The notes beneath the pieces were generated by a model. It was not told the DNA's origin, did not search any database, and saw only the letters and a program-made list of their open reading frames with translations. A stretch of 64,000 nucleotides of DNA, from the NCBI RefSeq assembly GCF_963678635.1, contig NC_087070.1, positions 27,466,057 to 27,530,056 on the forward strand, written 5' to 3'. This stretch comes from Symsagittifera roscoffensis (Eukaryota; Xenacoelomorpha; Acoela; Convolutidae). This document shows positions 35,511-49,384 of this stretch, piece by piece (position 1 is the stretch's first letter; every line of letters starts with the position of its first letter). The translations under genes were made by a program, and so were the position numbers.

Positions 35511-38500
35511 AACAAAAACCACTCAATCAAAAATGTACAGGACAGACTTTTTCCCTTTAATAGAAAAAGAAAATCTAACTGATAAGATAAAATTATCAGG
35601 ACCCCCAGATACCGATTCAAAAAACACAATAAATCAAAATTTTAACCTCCATGACTCCCTAGATAACATACCTCTCTCAAAATAAGAAATTGAAAATATC
35701 TTCCTGCCAAATACAGAGAAATTAACACTTGAACTGCTACAAAAAGATCAAAACCTTGACCCAGTCATTAGACAATTAAAGTCTTGGTACACTTACAAAA
35801 CAAAACCCATGAAAGCAGATATCACAATTCTAGGAAACAAAACACTTCTGAGATACTTTTAAAAATTCAATAATACATCCATAAATGAGAACACAAAGAT
35901 TTTAAAGAACCAAACATCTGATTTAAAAGTACCCTGTTCACCACTAAGTATGATACTCATAGCATTTCACACTTCACATTCCTTAAACACTAGTGGACAT
36001 GCAGGATCAGAACATGCCAATTAATCAAATCATACCCAAATCAAAAACAAATAGCAGTAAAACAAGATTTTAAAGGACAAGGTTTATATTTTAACCAGAG
36101 AATCTCATTTGATACAAAAGGACCAATATTACCCTCTTCAGAAGGAAATTCATATATAATGGCCATATTTGACACATTAACACACTACGTAGCACTCAAC
36201 CCAGTACCTCATTGTAATGTCTATTATGAGTACCCAACACTTTATGAAGACTGGATAGCGAAATTTGGTTTAACAGAAATCCTTGTCACAAATAATAATG
36301 AAATAATACATTATGCCATCTATGTAACATTAAACACAAAACACGAACATCTCATGCCCCTTGGACTAATGGTTTAGTCGAAGGAATGAACTTTTCACTA
36401 CAAGAATACCTCAGATGTATCATAAATGGAAACGATACAAAATATACTGAATGGTCAACAGATGTAAAATTTTTCCCCTTGGCTTACAATTCACAAATAG
36501 CAACAACCTTAGGACTATCACCTTATGAAATGTTTTTTAATCAAAAACCACGGAAACCAATAATGTTAACAGCAAACTCCTCAAAAAACACACACGGTTA
36601 TTGCCAACCTACAAAAGACTCAATGTGTTATAATCTACTATTACATCGTTGAAGATCGTTTTCATCACCCACAAATTTTAAAATTAGCCTCCGGCACACA
36701 TACTGAAAAGATTTTAAACAGAGATGAGAAACGCAATGGAAACCAATAATGTTAACAGCAAACTCCTCAAAAAACACACACGGTTATTGCCAACCTACAA
36801 AAGACTCAATGTGTTATAATCTACTATTACATCGTTGAAGATCGTTTTCATCACCCACAAATTTTAAAATTAGCCTCCGGCACACATACTGAAAAGATTT
36901 TAAACAGAGATGAGAAACGCAATGAAGTTTATCGAAAAATAGCCTAAAAATTATTACAAATACAGAATGTTCATTCCCCTAAAATTCACGATTCACACCA
37001 GCTACAAATTTGAAAATTGGAACTTTTGTCTTAATTCCAAATTTTGTAATACAAAAGGCATATTTAAAAATTTACAACCAACCAAAAAAGGACCATTTCA
37101 AGTTATTGACAAGCCCACTGATGTAACATATAAACTTATTGATTCAAATAAAAAAAAACTTTTCAACATAGAAACAATCTTTTACCATATTACCCAAAAG
37201 AATACGCTCTTCGCGAGCTAACACAATTATACTCCTTTACAGGACTCAAAGTTGTCCACGACAACTCAAACGATAATCAAAAACGAAATAACGATATAAA
37301 ATGTTGGCCACAGTTTTTCGAAAAAAAAATAAAGAAAATACCCGACAAAAATCCCAAGAAATAAGCAGTAAACAAATACCTCAAAAACAAAGAAAAAACC
37401 AAAAATTAGAAGAAAAAATTTTACCACAAGAAATGAATGAAAAATCTCACCAACGACAATTATCGCCACTTCGAAATCAACCACTAAAAAATTACGAAAC
37501 CTTCATTCCACAATCTAAAATATTTAAGAAAATTGAACTCCAAAAACCTCTTTCTAATTAACTATCATTTTAAGCTTTCAGAAATATAATAAAACTCTCT
37601 TCTTTTTTCTGATATTCATGCTTACACTCTTGAACAACCAGTTCAACTTTAGCCAATCAGAAACTATCTAATCATCACCTCATTCTGACACCACTTCTTT
37701 AGCCGACACTTTACAAACTTCAAACAAATATGTTACTATAACTAAAAGACCTACTATAACTAACAAGCTCATATTTGACAACCGGAATAAACAAAATCTA
37801 AATATTACAACCCTCCCCTATCAAATTGTACAAAAATGAACAATATTGTTCCAACTTACACTCCAAGTTTCCCTTAAGGAAAAATATTAAATTAGACTAA
37901 AGAAAAAATAGGACTTGATCATTTAGCCTAAAGTACGATAACTCCTGAATATCCCCGATCATCCAATAATAAAAAAAAACAAAATCAGGAAGCTCATTCT
38001 TAGACCTTCAGACTTCTCTTCACCAAAAATTGCCTATATCCAACCCACTTGTCAAAAATTAATAAACAATCCGACCACACTCAAATTTAGCCTCAAAAAG
38101 AAAAAAATAATTCGGCAAGAATGAATCATTTTTAGATGCTCCTTTCCAATTCATTCAAATTTCTCAAAATCATAACTTCAAAACGTTTTTCAATCCTATC
38201 AATCTTTTTTCAAGTCATCATGTTTTTTAATATAGATACTCCCGAACTATTTCTCTTTCTCTTCATAATTTTTTGCCGTTTTTTCATAATTTTCTGTTCT
38301 CTAGACAAAACCTACCTCAACTTTGCAAAAACTCTTGACCACCTCCTCAGGTACGATATTTGAACAACTATCTACATGTTAAGACAACTATTCAATAACA
38401 AAGACATTTTTCTTCTTTTAGTAATATTTTTCACATCTCTAATATCCCTAATTCTGACATTATGCAAATGTATAAAAATGGCAAACATAATTTTCGCCTT

Positions 38501-40021
38501 AGCAACGATAGTTGTAATCATTTTCATATAAGAATATTATAATCAACATAAATTTTCTTCATAGGTAAACATTTTATAGAACTTTTCAAAATTGCTAATC
38601 AACAACCCACACAACAGTCGCCATCGACTACGACATCCCAGGAATCTCCAATAATACCAACATCCAGTCAGACAAATCACCCTCAATCATCAACACGTAT
38701 TTCATTTCAAGAAAACCCATATACACTTCAGGAAAGACATTCACTATTATCAGAACCTTTAGAACCTGTAGTTCACCACGCACCCCTAAGCGAACCAAAA
38801 TACGAACCAACATATAATATATACCCTTCTCTTCATCAAGACGTTAATAGAACAAGACATCCACGTCAAAACCAAAATACAACCGCAATAGACGGAGAAA
38901 TTATACATCCAAGACGAAATAGAAATTTTACAACTACCAGGGTTCATTTTAACATAACCTCATCACCAACCCCAAATCCTTTAGATCTTTCCAGTAGTAC
39001 AATTCAAAGTAGCCCCCCCCCCCCCCACCATTACAATTTACCTCGCAAAATACTCCGAAAATACCCTCGGATTACTTAGAATTAACCCTCACATCCGAAC
39101 AAATTCGTGAAAATCCCTTTAACCCTCCAAAATCAACACAACGTCTCTCACATTGGAGGACACAAGCTTTCACTCAAGGTGAACCAAACTTGGTAAACGA
39201 CCCAATAGATATCTCTACAGATACATCCTTGTCACTACCAGAAGCCCTCTCACTTCCTTCAACCCCTTCAATAAGTCAGACTTCAACAACATCATACTGT
39301 TGTTGAACATCATACTCCAAATTTTCCTACAAACTTAGGCGATAGATATAAGGAACATTTAACCAATAATATACCACTACGGTTAGATTGGATTACAATC
39401 GTAGCACCCCCTCCATTATTTGGTCAACATCTCGACAGTAACAGACTACGTAATTGGGCACTCAACAGATTACAATATCGACACGATATTCACAAAGACA
39501 TACAGGAACACAACATGCAAATCCTTACACAAGACAATCTGACACTTAAATTTGAAATAACAGTAAAATTAAACAATTTAGTACATCATCCTCTCCCCTT
39601 AGCTCCCCCAAATATAACAGCTCAATCATTACTTCCTCCATTTAGCACAACAGAAATTATCTATAAATACGATAGATATACAAAAAAGACACTTGGATAC
39701 ATCACATTCTATAATCCCTATTCAGGACTATCCTACACACGTATTTTTTAATAATACTTCTCCTTCAAACCCTACTCCCTTTTACTTTTTCAGAACCATT
39801 AAATCATAAAAACCCTTTCCCTCGAACAGGACCCCAAGATTTACTAGTGACACACTGTGATTCTGAAGAAAATGAACAAAAAACACTACATAAATAGCCA
39901 TAAACCAAGTAACTCAATGCGAATCCAAGCCACAAGAAAAAGAAACAACAAATAAAATAGCCACACTTTACTCAAAAGCTCGAGCTACAACATTAACAGG
40001 ATACAAGTATACAGCAGCATT
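35511..40021 (+). pseudogene. Tandem duplication copy B: integrase, membrane ORF, Ser/Pro ORF, env start
   Basis: Repeats copy A from the RNase H-integrase spacer. Integrase B (35800-37220) lost about 85 bp at ~36013, removing the Cys pair of the zinc-binding domain, and its second catalytic position reads VTNNNE instead of LTDNNE. The membrane ORF (38136-38363) ends early after RYDI. The env start codon is ACG at 39739-39741 instead of ATG. So copy B, although it leads into the long env array and the env C-terminus, is more damaged at the start than copy A. Confidence 0.85.
36552..36923. repeat. 186-bp tandem duplication inside integrase copy B
   Basis: Sequence from GGAAACCAATAATG (36552) is repeated from 36738 with period 186 bp (62 codons). 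Copy A has only one such unit. Confidence 0.92.
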
Positions 40022-43000
40022 CTCAGAGAAAAAAGTTTATTGTTCCCAAGTCTCAAATGGAAACAAAAATCGACTTGATAGCGAATCTTTCTATCAAAGT
40101 AATATAGAAAGACATTTACATCTTTGCCCTGAAGATTGTAAAAAAGAACTTAATCGATTGAAATTAACCACAAATAAAGGCACAAACCAAAAATTGGTAA
40201 ACTTTCAAATTTTCTCAGAGTCTGCACATCAAGCAGAACTTGAAAGATACTAAGGTTATATAAAATTATATGACAAATACTCATTCCACAGCGCACATGG
40301 ACGAATAATTTGTGATTTCCATGATACAAATTGGATACCACGCATTGGAATAAACAACCCTTCCAATTGCAAAGCTGACAAAAAAACAAAGGATATCAAG
40401 AAATTGTGTTTTTTGAATGGAAAATCCAATTAGATAAAGTACAATTAGCACGAGATTTAAAAGACGACACTATAATTTATCAATAAATACGATTATCTTG
40501 TAAAAATGGTCAAGGATTTTGCAAACCAACAACACGAAAACAAGCAACAATGGTTTGGTTCCCCGAAGACACATGTACCACATTTCAAGTTGCAAGAATA
40601 CACGCAAGAAAGATCAAACTTCATCAAAAAGTACTTTTTTGAATCTATTCCTTATGATAAAGTAAACCCTGAAAAAATCAAACAAAAAAGTCGACGTTTC
40701 AACATTATCAATAAAATAGAAGACAAATTGACACGTTTTCAAATCTACCCAGAAACAAAACTTGCTTGCAAATATAACACACCACTTTATAAAACACAAT
40801 ACTCAGAGAAAAAAGTACATTGTTCCCAAGTCTCAAACGGAAACAAAAATAGACTTGATCACGAATCTTTCTCTCAAAGTAATATAGAAAAACTTCTACA
40901 TCTTAGCCCTGAAGATTTTAAAAACGAACTTAATCGGTTGAAATTAACCACAAATAAAGGCACAAAGCGAAAATTGGTAAATTTTTAAGTTTTCCCAGGT
41001 TCTGCACATCAAGCAGAACTTGAAAGATACTAAAGTTAGATAAAATTAGATGACAAATACCCATTCCACGGCGCACATGGACGATTAATTTATGATCTCC
41101 ATGATACAATTTGGATACCACACAATGCAATAAGCAACCCTTCTAGTTGCAAAGCTGACACAAAAACAAAGAATATCAAGAAATTATGTTTTTTGATTGC
41201 AAATTCAATTAGAAAAAGTACAATTAGCACGAGATTTAAAAGACGACAATATAGTTTATCAGGGAATACGATTACCTTGTAAAATTGATCAAGGATAATG
41301 CAATCCAACAACAAGAACACAAGCAACAATTGTTTGGTTCCCCGAAGACACATGTACCACATTTCAAGTTGCAAGAATACACGCAAGAAAGATCAATTTT
41401 CATCAAAAAGTACTTTTTTGAATCTATTCCTTATGATAAAGTAAACCCTGAAAAAATCAAACAAAAAAATCGACCTTTCAACAATATCAAAAAAATAGAA
41501 GACAAATTGACACGTTTTCAAATCTACCCAGAAACAGAACTCGCTTGCAAATTTAACACACCATTTTATAAAACACAATACTCAGAGAAACAAGTACATT
41601 GTTCCCAAGTCTCAAACGGAAACAAAAAGAGACTTGATCACGAATCTTTCTATCAAGGTAATATAGAAAAACTTTTAAATCTTAGCCCTGAAGATTGTAA
41701 AAACGAACTTAATCGGTTGAAATTAACCACAAATAAAGGCACAAAGCAAAAATTGGTAAATTTTTAAGTTTTCCCAGATTCTGCACATCAAGCAGAACTT
41801 GAAAGATAGTAAAGTTAGATAAAATTAGATGACAAATACCCATTCCACGGCGCACATGGACGATTATTTTATTATCTCCATGATACAAATTGGATACCAC
41901 GCAATGCAATAAGCAACCCTTCTAGTTGCAAAGCTGACACAAAAAACAAAGAATATCAAGAAATTATGTTTTTTGATCGGAAAATTCAATTAGAAAAAGT
42001 ACAATTAGCACAAGATTTAAAAGACGACAATATAGTTTATCAAGGAATACGATTACCTTGTAAAAGTGATCAAGGATAATGCAATCCAACAACAAGAACA
42101 CAAGCAACAATTGTTTGGTTCCCCGAAGACACATGTACCACATTTCAAGTTGCAAGAATACACGCAAGAAAGATCAATTTTCATCAAAAAGTACTTTTTT
42201 GAATCTATTCCTTATGATAAAGTAAACCCTGAAAAAATCAAACAAAAAAATCGACGTTTCAACAATATCAATAAAATAGAAGACAAATTGACACGTTTTC
42301 AAATCTACCCAGAAACAGAACTTGCTTGCAAATATAACACACCATTTTATAAAACACAATACTCAGAGAAAAAAGTACATTGTTCCCAAGTCTCAAACGG
42401 AACCAAAAATAGACTTGATCACGAATCTTTCTATCAAATTAATATAGAAAAACTTCAACATCTTAGCCCTGAAGATTGTAAAAACGAACTTAATCGGTTG
42501 AAATTAACCACAAATAAAGGCACAAAGCAAAAATTGGTAAATTTTTAAGTTTTCTCAGACTCTGCACATCAAGCGGAACTTGAAAGATACTTAGGTTATA
42601 TAAAATTAGATGACAAATACCCATTCCACGGCGCACATAGACGAATAATTTATGATCTCCATGATACAAACTGGATACCACGCAATGGAATAAACAACCC
42701 GTCTAATTGCAAAGCTGACACAAAAAACAAAGGTTATCAAGAAATTGTGTTTTTTGATTGGAAAATCCATTTAGAAAAGATACAATTAGCACGAGATTTC
42801 AAAGACGACACTATAGTTTATCAGGAAATACGACTACCTTGAAAAATTGATCAAGGATATTGCAATCCAACAACAAGAACACAAGCAACAATTGTTTCGT
42901 TCCCCGAAGACACATGTACCACATTTCAAGTTGCAAGAATACACGCAAGAAAGATCAAATTTCACCAATAAGTACTTTTTTGAATCTATTCCTAATGATA

Positions 43001-46000
43001 AAGTAAACCCTGAAAAAATCAGACAAAACAATCAACGTTTCAACAATATCAATAATATAGAAGAAAAATTGACACATTTTCAAATCTACCCAGAAACAGA
43101 ACTCGCTTGCAAATATAACACACCACTTTATAAAACACAATACTCAGAGAAAAAAGTACATTGTTTCCAAGTCTCAAACGGAAATAAAAATAGACTTGAT
43201 CACGAATCTTTCTATCAAAGTAATATAAAAAAACTTCAACGTCTCAGCCCTGAAGATTGTAAATACGAACTTAATCGGTTGAAATTAACCACAAATAAAG
43301 GCACAAACCAAAAATTGGTAAACATTCAAATTTTCCCAGACTCTGCACATCAAGCGGAACTTGAAAGATACTAAGGTTATATAAAATTAGATGACAAATA
43401 CCCATTCCACGGCGCACATGGACGAATAATTTATGATCTCCATGATACAAATTGGATACCACGCAATGGAATAAACAACCCTTCTAATTGCAAAGCTGAC
43501 ACAAAAAACAAATTTATCAAGAAATTGTGTTTTTTGATTGGAAAATCCAATTAGAAAAGATATAATTAGCACGAGATTTAAAAGACGACACTATAGTTGA
43601 TCAGGGAATACGATTACCTTGTAAAATTGATCAAGGATATTGCAATCCAACAACAAGAACACAAGCAACAATTGTTTGGTTCCCCGAAGACACATGTACC
43701 ACATTTCAAGTTGCAAGAATACACGCAAGAAAGATCAAATTTCATCAAAAAGTACTTTTTTGAATCTATTCCTAATGATAAAGTAAACCCTGAAAAAATC
43801 AGACAAAACAATCAACGTTTCAACAATATCAATAATATAGAAGAAAAATTGACACATTTTCAAATCTACCCAGAAACAGAACTTGCTTGCAAATATAACA
43901 CACCACCTTATAAAACACAATACTCAGAGAAAAAAGTACATTGTTCCCAAGTCTCAAACGGAAACAAAAATAGACTTGATCACGAATCTTTCTATCAAAG
44001 TAATATAGAAAAACTTCAACATCTTAGCCCTGAAGATTGTAAAAACGAAATTAATCGGTTGAAGTTAACCACAAATAAAGGCACTAACCAAAAATTGGTA
44101 AACATTCAAATTTTCCCAGACTCTGCACATCAAGCGGAACTTGAAAGATACTAAGGTTATACAAAATTAGATGACAAATACCCATTCCACGGCGCACATG
44201 GACGAATAATTTATGATCTCCATGATACAAACTGGATACCACGCAATGGAATAAACAACCCTTCTAATTGCAAAGCTGACACAAAAAACAAAGGTTATCA
44301 AGAAATTGTGTTTTTTGATTGGAAAATCCAATTAGAAAAGATACAATTAGCACGAGACTTAAAAGACGACACTATAGTTTATCAGGGAATACGATTACCT
44401 TGTAAAATTGATCAAGGATATTGCAATCCAACAAGAAGAACACAAGCAACAATTGTTTGGTTCCCCGAAGACACATGTACCACATTTCAAGTTGCAAGAA
44501 TACACGCAAGAAAGATCAAATTTCATCAAAAAGTACTTTTTTGAATCTATTCCTAATGATAAAGTAAACCCTGAAAAAATCAGACAAAACAATCAACGTT
44601 TCAACAATATCAATAATATAGAAGAAAAATTGACACATTTTCAAATCTACCCAGAAACAGAACTTGCTTGCAAATATAACACACCACCTTATAAAACACA
44701 ATACTCAGAGAAAAAAGTACATTGTTCCCAAGTCTCAAACGGAAACAAAAATAGACTTGATCACGAATCTTTCTATCAAAGTAATATAGAAAAACTTCAA
44801 CATCTTAGCCCTGAAGATTGTAAAAACGAACTTAATCGGTTGAAGTTAACCACAAATAAAGGCACTAACTAAAAATTGGTAAACATTCAAATTTTCCCAG
44901 ACTCTGCACATCAAGCGGATCTTGAAAGATACTAAGGTTATATAAAATTAGATGACAAATACCCATTCCACGGCGCACCTGGACGAATAATTTATGATCT
45001 CCATGATACAAACTGGATACCACGCTATGGAATAAAGAACCCTTCTAATTGCAAAGCTGACACAAAAAACAAAGGTTATCAAGAAATTGTGTTTTTTGAT
45101 TGGAAAATCCAATTAGAAAAGATACAATTAGCACGAGACTTAAAAGACGACACTATAGTTTATCAGGGAATACGATTACCTTGTAAAATTGATCAAGGAT
45201 ATTGCAATCCAACAAGAAGAACACAAGCTACAATTGTTTTGTTCCCCGAAGACACATGTACCACATTTCAAGTTGCAAGAATACACGCAAGAAAGATCAA
45301 ATTTCATCAAAAAGTACTTTTTTGAATCTATTCCTAATGATAAAGTAAACCCTGAAAAAATCAGACAAAACAATCAACGTTTCAACAATATCAATAATAT
45401 AGAAGAAAAATTGACACATTTTCAAATCTACCCAGAAACAGAACTCGCTTGCAAATATAACACACCACTTTATAAAACACAATACTCAGAGAAAAAAGTA
45501 CATTGTTTCCAAGTCTCAAACGGAAAAAAAAATAGACTTGATCACGAATCTTTCTATCAAAGTAATATTAAAACACTTCAACGTCTTAGCCCTGAAGATT
45601 GTAAATACGAACTTAATCGGTTGAAATTAACCACAAATAAAGGCACAAACCAAAAATTGGTAAACATTCAAATTTTCCCAGACTCTGCACATCAAGCGGA
45701 ACTTGAAAGATACTATGGTTTTATAAAATTAGATGACAAATACCCATTCCACGGCGCACATGGACGAATAATTCATGATCTCCATGATACAAATTGGATA
45801 CCACGCAATGGAATAAACAACCCTTCTTATTGCAAAGCTGACACAAAAATCAAAGGTTATCAAGAAATTGTATTTTTTGATTGGAAATCCAATTAGAAAA
45901 GATACAATTAGCACGAGATTTAAAAGACGACACTATAGTTTATCAGGGAATACGATTACCTTGTAAAATTGATCAAGGCCATTGAAATCCAACAACAAGA

Positions 46001-49000
46001 ACACAAGCAACAATTGTTTGGTTCCCCGAAGACACATGTACCACATTTCAAGTTGCAAGAATACACGCAAGAAAGATCAAATTTCATCAAAAGTACTTTT
46101 TTGAATCTATTCCTAATGATAAAGTAAACCCTGAAAAAATCAGACAAAACAATCAACGTTTCAACAATATCAATGGTAAAGAAGAAAAATTGACACATTT
46201 TTAAATCTACCCGGAAACAGAACTCGCTTGCATATATAACTTACCACTTTATAAAACAAAATACTCAGAAAAAAAAGTACACTGTTCCCAAGTCTCAAAC
46301 GGAACCAAAAATAGACTTGATCACGAATCTTTCTATCAAAGTAATATAGAAAAACTTCAACATCTTAGCCCTGAAGATTGTAAAAACGAACTTAATCGGT
46401 TGAAATTAACCACAAATAAAGGCACAAACCAAAAATTGGTAAACATTCAAATTTTCCCAGACTCTGCACATCAAGCGGAACTTGAAAGATACTAAGGTTA
46501 TATAAAAATAGATGACAAATACCCATTCCACGGCGCACATGGACGAATAATTTATGATCTCCATGATGCAAATTGGATACCATGCAATGGAATAAACAAC
46601 CCTTCTAATTGCAAAGCTGTCACAAAAAACAAAGTTTATCAAGAAATTGTGTTTTTTGATTGGAAAATCCAATTAGAAAAGATACAATTAGCACGAGATT
46701 TAAAAGACGACACTATAGTTTATCAGGGAATACGATTACCTTGTAAAATTGATCAAGGATATTGCAATCCAACAACAAGAACACAAGCAACAATTGTTTG
46801 GTTCCCCGAAGACACATGTACCACATTTCAAATTGCAAGAATACACGCAAGAAAGATCAAATTTCATCAAAAAGTACTTTTTTGAATCTATTCCTAATGA
46901 TAAAGTAAACCCTGAAAAAATCAGACAAAACAATCAACGTTTCAACAATATCAATAATATAGAAGAAAAATTGACACATTTTCAAATCTACCCAGAAACA
47001 GAACTTGCTTGCAAATATAACACACCACCTTATAAAACACAATACTCAGAGAAAAAAGTACATTGTTCCCAAGTCTCAAACGGAAACAAAAATAGACTTG
47101 ATCACGAATCTTTCTATCAAAGTAATATAGAAAAACTTCAACATCTTAGCCCTGAAGATTGTAAAAACGAACTTAATCGGTTGAAATTAACCACAAATAA
47201 AGGCACTAACCAAAAATTGGTAAACATTCAAATTTTCCCAGACTCTGCACATCAAGCGGAACTTGAAAGATACTAAGGTTATATAAAATTAGATGACAAA
47301 TACCCATTCCACGGCGCACATGGACGAATAATTTATGATCTCCATGATACAAACTGGATACCACGCAATGGAATAAACAACCCTTCTAATTGCAAAGCTG
47401 ACACAAAAAACAAAGGTTATCAAGAAATTGTGTTTTTTGATTGGAAAATCCAATTAGAAAAGATACAATTAGCACGAGACTTAAAAGACGACACTATAGT
47501 TTATCAGGGAATACGATTACCTTGTAAAATTGATCAAGGATATTGCAATCCAACAAGAAGAACACAAGCAACAATTGTTTTGTTCCCCGAAGACACATGT
47601 ACCACATTTCAAGTTGCAAGAATACACGCAAGAAAGATCAAATTTCATCAAAAAGTACTTTTTTGAATCTATTCCTAATGATAAAGTAAACCCTGAAAAA
47701 ATCAGACAAAACAATCAACGTTTCAACAATATCAATAATATAGAAGAAAAATTGACATATTTTCAAATCTACCCAGAAACAGAACTCGCTTGCAAATATA
47801 ACACACCACTTTATAAAACACAATACTCAGAGAAAAAAGTACATTGTTTCCAAGTCTCAAACGGAAACAAAAATAGACTTGATCACGAATCTTTCTATCA
47901 AAGTAATATTAAAACACTTCAACGTCTTAGCCCTGAAGATTGTAAATACGAACTTAATCGGTTGAAATTAACCACAAATAAAGGCACAAACCAAAAATTG
48001 GTAAACATTCAAATTTTCCCAGACTCTGCACATCAAGCGGAACTTGAAAGATACTATGGTTTTATAAAATTAGATGACAAATACCCATTCCACGGCGCAC
48101 ATGGACGAATAATTCATGATCTCCATGATACAAATTGGATACCACGCAATGGAATAAACAACCCTTCTTATTGCAAAGCTGACACAAAGATCAAAGGTTA
48201 TCAAGAAATTGTGTTTTTTGATTGGAAATCCAATTAGAAAAGATACAATTAGCACGAGATTTAAAAGACGACACTATAGTTTATCAGGGAATACGATTAC
48301 CTTGTAAAATTGATCAAGGCCATTGAAATCCAACAACAAGAACACAAGCAACAATTGTTTGGTTCCCCGAAGACACATGTACCACATTTCAAGTTGCAAG
48401 AATACACGCAAGAAAGATCAAATTTCATCAAAAGTACTTTTTTGAATCTATTCCTAATGATAAAGTAAACCCTGAAAAAATCAGACAAAACAATCAACGT
48501 TTCAACAATATCAATAGTATAGAAGAAAAATTGACACATTTTTAAATCTACCCAGAAACAGAACTCGCTTGCATATATAACTTACCACTTTATAAAACAC
48601 AATACTCAGAGAAACAAGTACATTGTTCCCAAGTCTCAAACGGAAACAAAAATAGACTTGATCACGAATCTTTCTATCAAAGTAATATAGAAAAACTTCA
48701 ACATCTTAGCCCTGAAGATTGTAAAAACGAACTTAATCGGTTGAAATTAACCAAAAATAAAGGCACAAACCAAAAATTGGTAAAAATTCAAATTTTCCCA
48801 GACTCTGCACATCAAGCGGAACTTGAAAGATACTAAGGTTATATAAAATTAGATGACAAATACCCATTCCACGGCGCACATGGACAAATAGTTTATGATC
48901 TCCATGATACAAATTGGATACCACGCAATGCAATAAGCAACCCTTCTAATTGCAAAGCTGACACAAAAACAAAGAATATCAAAAAATTATTTTTTTTGAT

Positions 49001-49384
49001 TGCAAAATCCAATTAGAAAAAGTACAATTAGCACGAGATTTAAAAGACGACACTATAGTTTATCAGGGAATACGATTACCTTGTAAAATTGATCAAGGAT
49101 ATCGCAATCCAACAACAAGATAACAAACAACAATGGTTTGGTTCCCCGAAGACACATGTACCACATTTCAAGTTGAAAGAATACACGCAAGAAAGATCAA
49201 ATTTCATCAAAAAGTACTTTTTTGAATCTATTCCTTATGATAAAGTGAACCCTGAAAAAATCAGACAAATCAATCAACGTTTCAACAATATCAATAAAAT
49301 AGAAGCCAAATTGACACATTTTCAAATCTACCCAGAAACAGAACTCGCTTGCATATATAACTTGCCACTTTATAACACACAATA
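40022..49384 (+). repeat. 12-unit tandem array of a 780-bp env ectodomain segment
   Basis: Each unit starts at CTCAGA followed by GAAAAAAGTACATTG-like sequence: 40022, 40802, 41581, 42362, 43143, 43923, 44704, 45485, 46264, 47045, 47826, 48605; the array ends at 49384. Unit lengths are 779-781 bp, so the ancestral 780 bp equals 260 codons. Within each unit the same peptide blocks recur (CSQVSNGNKNRLDHESFYQS, CKNELNRLKLTTNKG, DKYPFHGAHGR, CNPTTRTQATIVWFPED, YPETELACKYN). Nearly all units carry an A5 frameshift (FHQKVLF-stop) and a TAA after ERY; units 8 and 11 have A4, and TAT or a changed codon at those places. The array is therefore not one continuous open frame. Confidence 0.95.
43143..48604. 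repeat. Higher-order repeat of three units (~2341 bp) within the env array
   Basis: Units 5, 8 and 11 share CFQVSNG, an LQRLSPEDCKYEL variant and other private bases; units 7 and 10 share TIVLFPED; units 8 and 11 share the A4 run, CTATGGTTTTAT, CAAGGCCATTGAAATCC and a shortened ATCCAATT. Cognate positions are 2341-2342 bp apart (for example 45189 and 47530). Confidence 0.85.

Noticed and set aside
40614..49382. Repeated minus-strand ORFs (61-65 codons) across the env array
   Set aside because: They occur once per unit antisense to the env-like frame and are shadows of it.
40022..49384. CRISPR-like array
   Set aside because: Units are 780 bp, adjacent without spacers, coding-derived, and the genome is eukaryotic.
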